Below the pieces are notes generated by a model that was not told the DNA's origin, did not search any database, and saw only the letters and a program-made list of their open reading frames with translations. The position numbers and the translations under genes were made by a program. Shown in pieces: positions 33,061-44,221 of a DNA stretch of 64,000 nucleotides (its first letter is position 1; each line of letters opens with the position of its first letter). Source of the stretch: Phorcus lineatus. Lineage: Eukaryota; Mollusca; Gastropoda; Trochida; Trochidae. The stretch spans positions 35,510,839-35,574,838 of the forward strand of contig OV121091.1 in the NCBI GenBank assembly GCA_921293015.1, given 5' to 3'.

Positions 33061-34529
33061 GCTTTTTGCATGAAAGCACAAGTTACAATACTGGTTTAAG
33101 GGTTGAACCTTTATAATTGACGCTGAGGACTACGAAATTGAGAATCTTAAACATTATCTTCTGTATAATGGATTTAATAGCAAAAATCTGGTAAGGGTGG
33201 TTTCAGCAAAACGACGAGTTATTAAACGTTTATGACAGAATCACGACTGTTATTCGATGTATTTCACACACACGGGATATAGCAACTCTGTCCACTTGTT
33301 GATTTACACACGCCATTTGTAACAGAAATGCTCTTGCTTTTCAAAAACAATATTTTGTTGCGTGCATTTTATCACGAATGTCATAACTTAAAATTTTACT
33401 TTCCAAGCCACAGTTGTATTTAATTTTATTCATAATTTGCCACGTTCGGATAATTTTGTCACAATTGTCTACCATTCGTCTCGCAAGATCGGCATAATGG
33501 GCCAAAGTTGAAGAAATTAGGTATAGATAAAGATACGTAAGAAGAGAACTTTTAAGATGTTTAGATGTCTTATGAGCTTATAAAGTCTGTTTATTGCTAT
33601 AACCTTTTCCTTAATGCGAAGACTAATATTTCATCGAAAAGAGTAATTGCTCGTTATGAGATGCTTGTACTTTAATCAGGTCCACAAACTGCTTGGATAT
33701 ATTTTTTTCTTAATTTCGAGAACAATAATCAAAGTTATTATTTAATTGGGGAGGTAGCGTAGGTTTGTTTACGATGCGGGATGAATTGCTTTGGGGAAGA
33801 ATTTATATTTAAACAATCAATATTCGGTACACAAGACGAATCACACCAGGAACCTTTCATCAGGACGATATGTACTGTCACCTAACTGACAATGCGTCAT
33901 GGATAAGATATAAGAAATGTGCTTGGTGAAAAGGAAACCCTGCACAACAAGCTATACTTGAGCACTACTAATTGCAGTAGACCTGGGTGTTAAATTTCAT
34001 GCTACTTTGTATCCAGCCATTGACAGGACAACGTATACTACCATCAAATCATTAAAGAAGCGTACAGTCAACATTTGATAGAGAGAAAGGTGTTGTAATT
34101 ATGTTGGAGAAATAAATTATTTAATTTATTTTCATCGAATATCATACTCTGCAACTATATTACTAAGGAATGTTGGTTCAGTTTTATTTTTCTGTATTAA
34201 ACTTTTTCTATTATTCAGATACACCATTCCATTCATTTCAAATAGACCCTTCCTTTTGTTAGTTAATGTAACTCTATTCTGGGAAGACTGAAATAAGTTT
34301 TTTCTCTGCTGAATTATTATGTCTCGAATGTTGTTACTATGAAAATAAAAGGACCATGAACAACCTGACAACTATCTTCTCAAAAACATATTGTAGTAGA
34401 TGTTTTAACAAAATAAGGATCGAGGCGTTTATTTAATAAATCATTGTTATCCTATTTCATCTGGCACAAGGCGAAAGCTTCTTGCGACAATCTGTGTATT
34501 CCTATTGCTCCAGGAGTAATGATGGGTTT
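33061..34529. other. unassigned DNA
   Basis: Nothing recognised. Confidence 0.45.
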
Positions 34530-34591
34530 CATGGAGACAAAGCATACAAAAGGAAGTTTACATGGAGACAAAGCATACAAGAGGAAGTTGA
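34530..34591. repeat. 31-bp tandem duplication
   Basis: 34530-34560 and 34561-34591 differ at two positions. Confidence 0.9.
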
Positions 34592-35017
34592 CGAAGATTA
34601 TGTTTGATGACAATACCGAATATTTGTCTCTTAGCAATGATTATAAAGATCCGTTTTAGTAAAACAATTCATGGATAGGAATATACATCTCTGGGAAAAA
34701 GACATGGAAAAAACTGTGGCTCAAAGAGGAAAAAAATTGCAAACTTGATGCAAGAATATTTGACTCTCATTATTGATGTCTATTGTAAACACAAAATGAA
34801 TACCCATATTAATTTTGAATAAAATATTTCCTAACTTGATTAAACATACATGTTATCACTAGATTAAGATTTGATGAGAAAAAAGATGGAAGCATCTATA
34901 CTGTTTAAGAATATTTCTTATAGAACATTGGTAACGTACTACAGAACAAGAGCTATTTGAATTCCGATGAATTATCAAAAAACGTCTTTAACATATTATT
35001 TGTTCTAAAACAATAGT

Positions 35018-35180
35018 TTAAGGACATACCCTACCCAGAAATAAAAATATTTAGATTTTTATGAAACTTAGCTTGTTTGTAGAACTGAGTGTGCTGAATT
35101 CAAATGTATTATCGTAACGAACTGCAATGCGCACAGTTCTGCGCATTAGACGTGTTTTGATGCGTAGGGTATGTCCTTAA
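35018..35180. mobile_element. 155-bp MITE with TTAA target duplication
   Basis: The element 35022-35176 has perfect 13-bp inverted ends (GGACATACCCTAC) and is flanked on both sides by TTAA (35018-35021, 35177-35180). TTAA targets are used by piggyBac and Kolobok transposases, so this is a non-autonomous member of one of them. No coding content. Confidence 0.85.
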
Positions 35181-36479
35181 GTTAATACAAGACATGGCCT
35201 CAAATGCGCAAGTCCAACGTATTTTTTTGCCAGAGGGATAATTCAAGCCATAAAATCCTACGTTGACCTCTGTTAGTACGTATCAGCCTTAAAATGGAAA
35301 AGCCTGATTGGATGAAACTGAAGCAGGTTAGCAATAAGTGACTTCGATACAAAAGTAATTTATCAAAATGTGTCAGTCATTCTCGTGTGCTTCTTGAAGA
35401 CTAAAATTTATTTCAAAATGCACTTCCAAGTTAGAGTTCTCTTTACAAAGCACAGTCATATAAAACTTAATCATGATAGTCCTTAGCGACAAAGAGCATT
35501 CTTTTTATAAACGAAATGTTTCAGGGACTGTCATTTTTGCACAATTTTTTTCCGTAATTCATTTACCGCCAGGGAAATCTGCTGCATGATGTGCTCAAAT
35601 TAGAACATAGATTAGCGTAGGGTTTGGGTATTTGAGCTATCTCTGTGGGGAGTGAATGATCGTTAAAGTACGAATAAAAATCTACTTCGTAATGCATATA
35701 AACTTTTTTTCTAAAAAGATTTCTGTCGTAAGTAATGAAGATAGACATAAACAGTTACCAAATTGAATCAGTTGGTCCCATTAGATCCCCTGATACAGAA
35801 AGGTGAGAGTTCTGGCTTCACTGCATCACAGAAGAACTCAGATTTGATCTAAAAACCGACTGCGTGTCAAAATCGAACAAGAGGAAGTGTAAAACTTTCG
35901 CGACTATTTTGAATACTGAATTGACATCACTTTAACTTCAAAAGTCTGTAGAAAATGCATAGTTCGTATGGATTATTGCAAGCAATAGGTTAGAATAAAG
36001 AATAGAATAAAGATTTCAAAATAAGTAAGAGTAATCATAGTTCATATTAAAAAAAACGATTAAAAACTAAATATGTACTGGAGCACTTTCTAATGAAGTA
36101 TTTGAAGCATGATGTTCATCAAATAAACTTTTCGTTTCGAGATCAGGAAACTGTGTCCATTGTTTAGAGATGTACAAATTGAAGATGTACAAACTACCTC
36201 GTTGTGAAAATTCAAAGCTGTTTCTACCATATGAGTTATAAGTAAGGGGAAATACTGTTCAAGCACAAATTATCCATTGAATCGATCGTAAATCTCATCA
36301 TGCATTTAGTGCAAAAAGGATATCAAACGATTACTACGATAGATAAGAATACTACTAGATACAAACGTGAACCTTTGTAGTTGTGGAATGGAGTCTGAAG
36401 GTGATTTTTTACATATTGCTCAGAGCGACACACTAATGGAGTTGACTTTCACCTATTATCATTATACATAAATAAATAC
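35181..36479. other. unassigned DNA
   Basis: Nothing recognised. Confidence 0.45.
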
Positions 36480-36543
36480 ATCCTTCACCCGGATAGTATT
36501 TATATGGGTAAAAAACAATCGCTCATGACTTTGAACAGAATTC
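36480..36543. repeat. left half of an interspersed repeat interrupted by the fold-back element
   Basis: It aligns with 46940-47010 ('atc-tcatgact-tgaaca-aattc'); the right half resumes at 36850. The copy at 46940-47040 shows the uninterrupted form. Confidence 0.6.
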
Positions 36544-36685
36544 TTTTAGTGGCATTCTCAAATTTTTAATTGTAATGAAGTACACGATTTTATGGATATT
36601 CAACTTCTTTATTAACAGATTTGCGACGTTTCGGTATAGCTCCTTATACCGTTTTCAAGCATATGGACAAAAAGATGTATCGATG

Positions 36686-36716
<31 letters not shown>

Positions 36717-36863
36717 ACTACAAAGGTTCACTATATATAAATCGATACATCTTTTTGTCCATATGCTTGAAAACGGTATAAGGTGCTATACCGAAACGTC
36801 ACAAATCTGTTAATAAAGAAGTTGAATATCCATAAAATCGTGTACTTCATTTGAACAGAATTC
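36530..36863. mobile_element. fold-back element with 111-bp arms and 14-bp flanking duplication
   Basis: Arms 36574-36684 and 36741-36851 are inverted copies with only two differences, around a TA-rich spacer. The 14-bp TTTGAACAGAATTC lies at both 36530-36543 and 36850-36863. Each arm has a stem 'GGTATA...TATACC' flanked by CTTGAAAAC and GAAACGTC. This recalls the GAAAC-containing motifs at ends of Penelope-like elements, some of which are hammerhead ribozymes. The long target duplication and inverted arrangement suit a Penelope-type origin better than a MITE; this is inference. Confidence 0.7.
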
Positions 36864-37384
36864 CTGAACTGTTAACTATCGATTGCTGAAGTTTGGGTAA
36901 AGTTTGGTTAAAACCCCATGTACTTCTAACAGGCAGGTGTCAAAGATTAATGTTAAGTAGCAGAAGACCTGGTTGTTCCAAGTCAACATGATGTGAGACA
37001 ACTAAGACCAAGTTTTCCAATAATTCACAATTTTTCCCGGCACACAACCGGACATCAATTTTGGTGTGCTCGCATTGTGAAACATCAATCAACTAGCTTT
37101 ATTCTATCGATTTGGCTCCCCATACTTTTAAACATATATCTTCGACAAGCACTTGACAAGGATAGTCCCGATAATGTCATTTTTATCTTGACCTAGTGCC
37201 TAATAATAAATCAACTATATTTTTCAGCTGTTCATAGAAGGCAACTTCGGTTCGACATTCGGTACAACCGCGCCGCTTCGTGATATGAATTTTTTGTCTT
37301 AGTGACAGGTCACAAACTTAAGAGATTAATGTTCAACCTTTACTTATTTTATATGTTTACCGCCCCTTCCGTGGAACGGCTTTT
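36864..37384. other. unassigned DNA
   Basis: Nothing firm recognised. Confidence 0.4.
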
Positions 37385-37830
37385 ACCCGTTTACACCGTC
37401 AACATAGATTACGATGGACACGTACAGTACGCCGGTGGCAGAGACGTGACTGGGAGAGGGAACGATGGCAGGGTTCGAGTTTATCGACGAAGGGGCGAGA
37501 ATCTCGTGCCAAACTGCATTAGATAGGTTCACCCGAGGTTCACCCGACGCGGAGGTATCATGATGTGGAGAGGGATTTGTGTTCAAATGACGACGCCGCT
37601 TGTTGTTCTGCGAGGGAATCTGACTAGCCAGCGATACATTGATGAGGTACTGAGACCAATCGTCGTTCCTTCGTCCAACAACAGCCAAGATTGATATTGC
37701 AACACGACAAGGCAAGACCTCAATGCAAGAATTGTTTGAAACTACCTCGTCACTGTTTTACCATGGTCAGCCAACTCACCAAGGTGAACCCCATTGAACA
37801 CCTTTGGGATCACCTTGACCGCCAACACCA
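37385..37830 (+). pseudogene. Tc1-like transposase, DDE half, broken
   Basis: Pieces in different frames read 'TVRRWQRRDWERER', 'DGRVRVYRRRGENLVPNCIR', 'GGIMMWRGICVQ', 'LRGNLTSQRYIDEVLRPIVV' and, near 37795, 'EHLWDHLDRQ'. This is the standard order of the Tc1 catalytic core. Frameshifts separate the blocks. It runs directly into a SINE fragment. Confidence 0.85.
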
Positions 37831-37915
37831 TTGTGGCTATTGCGGTGAGACCTGCGAACATTGGCTGAAACTAGCGAACCATGGACCGCTTGATCCGAAG
37901 CCGAACGCGCTTTAA
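37829..37915 (-). repeat. tRNA-derived SINE, copy D, internally deleted
   Basis: On the minus strand it reads head 'gcgttcggcttcggatcaag' and then the body 'tggttcgctagtttcagcc'. The tRNA-like head and the body are joined across GGTTC, omitting the segment between. Confidence 0.6.
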
Positions 37916-37974
37916 AATAAAACAGTGCTTATGATCTGAAGTTTCCAAATTAAGGACAAAAGACAAACACACTT

Positions 37975-38233
37975 GCTTATATGCATCTTCCAATTTACTG
38001 TACTGGTAGACTGTGTGTCGACTTATAACCTGTCCAAGTGCCATCGTTGCTGTTGACGACGCTATCGCAAAATGTTTCCTAAGCGGAATCGACCGGAAAT
38101 GGCTACCATCAGTGGGCGTAATCATCAGTGACTGACCAGTCTTTGGCCTGTCTATTGTATTGTCTGTATTTACAAATCGCTGACTGTCTGATGAAAGTTG
38201 CTCGTTTGTAGATAAAGGTTTCTGTAATGACAT
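37975..38233 (-). pseudogene. Tc1-like transposase, N-terminal HTH half, opposite orientation
   Basis: The minus strand reads 'DRPKTGQSLMITPTDGSHFR' and 'LRKHFAIASSTAT', the second helix-turn-helix of Tc1 transposases ('RPRVTTPAQDRHIR..HLRNRF.TASSTA'). It points against the DDE half at 37385-37830, so either two copies met or one copy was rearranged. Confidence 0.7.
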
Positions 38234-41086
38234 TGTTATTAGCTACTTAATGGGTTACTTTGACAGCTCCCTTTCTCTTAATTCGACTCACTCATGATAT
38301 AAATGTCATGTTCTTTTTACTAATGTGATGCTTAAGTATCGTATCAGCTATTTTAACAGTCAAATTGCACGTGATTTTCCTGTTACAACAGATAAGAGGA
38401 ATTATTTTATATTTTACGTTAACAATACATCATACATAAAGTTGCTTTTCCCTTTGTTTTTTAAAGGATGGTTTATATTTGTGTAACGTGGTTCAGTATG
38501 GTTTGTTACTTCATTTTAATTTTTTCAAATTTGTTTGCAATATTCATACTTCCTTTTGAGCCTTATTATATGCGGGAACAAGGACAGTTGTTATGTGGTG
38601 TCTACATTTCATAAGAATTATTTAAGCAAAAGCTGTCTGTTGAACAATGAATAAAATGTGTCAAGAAAAGTTTGGTAGGAAAATAAGATTGACAGAACAA
38701 TCTGATAGTCTATAAGCTTGAATTCTGCTGAGCTAACCCTTGTATATTGTGAATAATGTCAGTTTTTATTGTATCATTTTGGAAATGACTTTTTTCAAGA
38801 CGGAAAACATGGAATTTACTTTGTTAAACTTTGAAGAAAGTATTAGTTGGAAACTGAATAAAATTGTGAACATTTAAAATCAAAAAATGTTTCCTGCTGT
38901 ACCAATAAGTATAACGGCCCTTATCCAAACGTTTTCGCAAGAATGGATGTTAGCTTAACAAATTATATTTACTATATAAACCACACATTAATGGCTTGTT
39001 TAAACCCAACAGTCGATATACTATAAAAGTCTTGTTCAATCATTTCTGTTCTGAAAATAAGTTGTTTCATTATTGATTTCCAAACGTATGTTTCTTATTT
39101 TCACATCATGTTAAGTAAAGCAACTAATATATACTATAAAGAAATGGCACGTTTACAGTACAAAGTGTATAGTATTTTTGTTTCAAAAATATTTTGGAAA
39201 ATTACCTGATGTACAGATGCATAGATTAAAGAAGCACCAGTTTCATAAACTAGGGTACAAAAGAAACTTTGCATTATATGATGCATCATGACATACTACT
39301 ATAAGTTTTTTTAAAATTCAAAGTCAGCTGGGAAAACAATACTATCTAAATTAATCTAAAACGTCTATATAGTGTCTGCATGAAGATCTTAGATTACAAT
39401 ATGGGAAATGTGAAATGCTGTTGGTGAAGAAACTATAAAGCGAAAAGCAGAATGAAGGTATGCTGATCTTTCAATTACCCTGGTTTTAGCCTCTAAAGGG
39501 ACAGTAACGCATTTTTTTAAATTTCATGTCTAAGATTTTGCCCCAATGAATATAAGTTTATGCCAAAATATTGTCTTCAGCGAGTCAAAAACCACATTAC
39601 TAATATAATATAATTATATTGGAAGAAAGTATCAAGTATATAACAAAAACTGTTGGCGACCAATTTACACTTACGACCTTTTAACCATTTAAGGTAGAAA
39701 ATTTTTACGTAAGATTAACCCTTTTAAGTTAAGTTCATTATAAATGTTTCCTTTGATTAAAAGAAGATTGCCTAGCAATTTTTAACATTTGTTTTCGTTT
39801 TTGTGAGAGCACGAAACAACGTGCTCGTATCCCTTAGATAATAAGGTGGGAATTACTTATCGTAACCATCGAATTTGAATGTATTACGTTTTATTAGAAA
39901 AAAAACAAAAATGACAAAATTCCATCGATATGAAATGAATGAATTCAAGATGAAATCTGTTATGTTGCAATAAAGAATATTTCTTCTTTATGATTCAAAG
40001 AACATCGCATTTTAGGTTTCTATAGCGATAACTTCTCTACATCCAAAATTAGTTATTATCAACCATGTGATATTGTGCTACAGATATTTAACTGCTTTTA
40101 CTCCGTAATTTTTTTCACTTTTTAACAATTGTTTTAAAATAAGCCATTTTCATTAAATTTCACATCGCTGATTGTTGATAGGCGGAATCTAATAATAACT
40201 ACTTGCCTTGAAATAGATATCACGATCCTATTTGTGTCAATTCCACGTCCTATTAGATTATATTACTATTAAACCTGATAGGTAATTATATCACCATATT
40301 TTGGTAGCGATTGTAAAAGCTAAACGATATCTCTGTTCTTATTATGCGTTAGTCTTACGAATATAAAGTGTTTTCTCAGATTATGGCTCATAACTATATC
40401 TTATATCACAGATACAACCCTGTAACTACATTAAAGGACATGCTTTGTCAGCAGATATTACAAATATATCAAAATATGCTAGCTGCAGCACTATTCTTTC
40501 TTTTTTTCATGGCTTTATCGAATATTTAAAGATTGAAATTCTTAATGTCTGTTTTTAGCAGTTTATTGACAGAACCGGGAAGTAATACAGTACTTTACTA
40601 TTTACAAAACATTTTTTAAAAAATAATTTAAGAGCTTTACCTACTCATGTATACTCTACAAAACTGAACTATTTCTTCTACAACATGTGTTTTACAGGAA
40701 AATGATACAAAGAAGGATCTGTAAGTTATGAATAGTATCGACAGAAATAGGAAACTTATGGATTAACAACTTCTTCATTATATCAGCTTCTAAAATGCCA
40801 CTAAAAGAAGTTATGTGTAGCATCGACAGAAAAGAAATATTCATTATAGGTTTTACATATTAAATGTCATTTGGAAGCAACAGCGACGCAAGGTTTTTGT
40901 TTGTTTTCATCTTATTTACCTCACAAAGTTTTACATCTTAATAATCATTTTGACGAATCGTTTTTAACATCTTGAATTTCCTTCCAAAGGTTTTCGTTTT
41001 AGATTCTTCTCTTTTCATGTTATGCTCTAATCGGATTTCCCCCCAAAATTGTCCCCAAAGTCTTTTTTTGTTTATCTATATATGTT
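38234..41086. other. unassigned AT-rich DNA
   Basis: No gene, structured repeat or mobile element was recognised in this long stretch. Confidence 0.45.
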
Positions 41087-41240
41087 TTATCTGGAAGATA
41101 TAATATCTCATCAGCACAACTGAACTTTTTTTCATTTATAAGTCTTATCTGGATGATATGATCTCTCATCAACACTACTGATAGTTTTGTTTCATTTATA
41201 AATCTTATCTGGATGATATAATCTCTTATCAGCACAACTG
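41087..41240. repeat. ~59-bp tandem repeat, 2.6 copies
   Basis: 'ttatctgga-gatat-at' starts at 41087, 41145 and 41205. The minus-strand frame over it is a by-product of the repeat. Confidence 0.85.
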
Positions 41241-41264
41241 GTACTTAAATACACGGATCTGTTC

Positions 41265-41560
41265 AAGCAATTCTTGTTGACCTGCTCTCTATGACCAGGC
41301 TGGTCCGGATGCCCCTGCATCGACTAAATCATTTATGAATATTTCCCTCAAGTCACAATCAATTACTTGTACGTGTTCCCAGACAAGTTGGGTTATTCTA
41401 ACTCAATCAGTCAGTCCAAAAAGAAAAACTTCGCTCTCGCTAACAAGGTCTAAACGTTTCAAGGTTGCGTTCCATCTTCTACAATTTGTATCAGTCAAGC
41501 AGTATAACGAACATGATTACTACATGTCAAGATCCAGACGTTTGGGTTACAGGATGTAAG
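41265..41560 (+). repeat. ~290-bp interspersed repeat, copy 1
   Basis: It aligns with 49290-49590 in the same orientation over nearly its full length, sharing 'ctctcgctaacaaggtct', 'ctacaatttgtatcagtcaa' and 'aactcaatcagtcagtc'. Family unknown. Confidence 0.8.
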
Positions 41561-43090
41561 GAAATTGATTTAAGCAGTAAATGGAACATCTATATATTCA
41601 TATTATCTGTCAACCTCGTTACAAAACATTTTCATAACATCGGGAATTACAAAGGTTTTGCTTGACATCTGTATCGTAGCCTTTGCTGGTCAATCAACTT
41701 CAGGTGGCGTTACCCCATTGCTTTGCATATTCAATTACAACAAAAATTACTCACAAGTACCATTTTTTAAGTTTCAAAATTGCCAATATCCACACTGTTT
41801 AATCTAACAGTTCAGTGGAATGCTAACTTACTTAAATGGTCTTTTTTTAAATGTGACAAAACATGTCCATATGAACGCAAATTACCCATTCTACTCCCTT
41901 TACATTCCATATTCCACTCCTTATGAAATAAAACACAGAACTCTGTAGCTCTGGGTTGCAAGATTTATTAAAGTCATTTGAAATTGAAATATATTATACA
42001 CAAAAGACACTTTTTCAAAATCACAGTAATCACAATTTTACTTTGAGGAATATGTACACAAAATGAAAGCTTTGATAAGTCAAAGAGTCACATATCCACG
42101 GTTTATGATCCCTAAATACAACATAATGCAGCTTTGCTTTGTATTTTGCTGCTGGAGTTCAAGATGAAACTCGTTTAAACTTCATGGTATCAACATCTCG
42201 TATCTGGATGGGTCTCTGATCCGAGTTATGATCAATTTGGATCGACAATTTCGATCTGAGATCTATGAGATAAACTAAAAATATACAGTATACAGTATAC
42301 AGTATTGTCCATCTTATGATGACAATATGGTATTGCCGTAGTAAAGCGTCTCTAAGGGTTATTGCATTGCTTTATCACTTTTGACTCGTCACAATGGCTA
42401 TGTCTTAAACAGTGTCAACCATTGCACACCGCTGTGAAGGTTAAATGTTTTAGTTTTTCATTGACACTGCTTGGTGCATTAGTTTTTTTGATAACTGTTA
42501 ATCATGGGCGCTATTTACAGACAGAGATTAAATATTACTTGTCAGAAACTTGAAATGAAATATATTGTATCAAGCCAAAAAAACATTTGAATGTCATGGG
42601 TTGACAAAGTTAATGACTTTTAATCTGTTCAAAACCATTGGCTAATATAAACACCTTGCTAGCGATTATTCCCCTTTTAATGTTTTTTGGAAAGAACTCG
42701 TTTCATTGATTCGGATAGAAACAAATAACTATCAAATGTCAGTTTGCGGTCGTATCCGTGACATGTGGTAGAAGTAATGATTATTTATGTAATGGATGGA
42801 AGTAAAATTCTCTTTTCTAAACAAATTAAGCAAGATGACGTTGATCAGGAAAGTTTTACTCCCACAAAATGACACACTAAAAACCTAATGTTTAAAGAAA
42901 GACGTTGCATTGTAATTTTGATCAATCGTTCAAGATATTGAAATTTGAAGAGGTCTCTATACGTCAGTATAGAACATGGTTAAATCAAACTGAATGTTTT
43001 CCTAAATCTTTTTTCTAGGTCCTATTGAATTGCTAATCACAATATATTTTTTTACGTTAACATCAAACGGCGGATTACAGATGTTTCACT
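41561..43090. other. unassigned DNA
   Basis: Nothing except a short (TATACAG)n microsatellite at 42282-42305. Confidence 0.45.
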
Positions 43091-43240
43091 GGCGCACAGT
43101 AATGTAGTGGTTAGCATGGTCGCCTATCGCGCCAATGGAACGAGTTCGAATCCCAGCGTAGGCACCAAACACGACCTGAGCCTTGTCGTGTCTCTGGGCA
43201 AGACATTTCATCAACAATTTCACTCAGTCTATTATTTATA
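43091..43240 (+). repeat. second tRNA-derived SINE family, 5' part
   Basis: A box 'tagtggttagcatgg' at 43105-43119 and B box 'gagttcgaatccc' at 43142-43154 form a tRNA-like head. The domain 'gtgtctctgggcaagacatt' that follows also occurs at 55278-55320. The acceptor-stem ends do not pair well, so it is not a working tRNA. The 3' part is absent here. Confidence 0.75.
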
Positions 43241-44125
43241 TTTTGTTATCAATTTTCAAAGTTTTAAAATAGCAAAGTACTTCAAAGTAAGAAAGTTAGA
43301 TATATAATCCTCATTTAATTATGAAAATAAAGATTTTGCTTTCAGGTAGATAAAAGTTAATATTTCAAATCATAATGAGGTGTTAATATTAGAACATGTT
43401 TTCAAATTTATTGACTTGATTTATGCCGTTTTCCCTTTCACCATCAAAATGGCAAATTCGTATCCACGTTTGTATAATTGGTAGTCTCTCCAAAACCTAT
43501 TCACAACATTATTTTTTAAATGACAATTTGAAGCTATATCGTAATGATTCAACCCTTATGATATATACAGAAACGTCTTGTTTTACATCGGCTTCCTGCA
43601 TTGGGCCGACAATGGACTGAGCAGTTTACATGGAGTTTCATATGGAATCCTTCTCAATAAATGAAATTGCCCTTTTCATCGACGAAATTTTTTTAAATGG
43701 GAAAATTGTGATTTCATTCATTCAGTTATATGCCTGTTTTGCTTATCTCAAAATTTTAGGGTATGTTATTATTTTAACTTTAATTTGAATTTAACCCTTT
43801 GTCTTGGGACATATCACACAAAAATATTACACAAAATATATTTTGGTCTTTTATGACAAAAAATCCTATAGCTTTGTACATCTTTGGGGTTTTGTTATAC
43901 TTTCTCCTGTTCCGCATAACAATCAGACTTTTATATTAATGTTTCGTTTTAAAATCGACCGTGTTTCGAGTTTCAAAGTTTTGACTTTATCGAGGTTCGA
44001 ACTCGTTCTATCTAGGGCTTACCTCTCTGTTCGGTCTGACCACAGTCACATATAGCGCACATTCTGACATAAACTCAACTATCCAATAATAATGCCTCCG
44101 GCTAAAGCAATCGGTATCAGTAGCT
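43241..44125. other. unassigned DNA
   Basis: Nothing recognised. Confidence 0.4.
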
Positions 44126-44221
44126 ATCGGCCCGATGAAGTTAGCCGGCTCCGGGCCGATTAGTCAAGAGCGTAAGAATGCTAACGGACCGATGTTGGTG
44201 TGCTACATGGGAACACACCAA
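44126..44221. repeat. two adjacent hairpins, GC-rich
   Basis: ATCGGCCCG (44126-44134) pairs with CGGGCCGAT (44152-44160). TTGGTGTG (44195-44202) pairs with CACACCAA (44214-44221). Confidence 0.7.

Noticed and set aside
41020-41235. 71-codon minus-strand repetitive protein
   Set aside because: Product of the ~59-bp tandem repeat, AT-rich, no start context or homology pattern.
43091-43168. Possible functional tRNA gene with A and B boxes
   Set aside because: Acceptor ends do not pair convincingly and the sequence runs into a SINE domain shared with 55278-55495.
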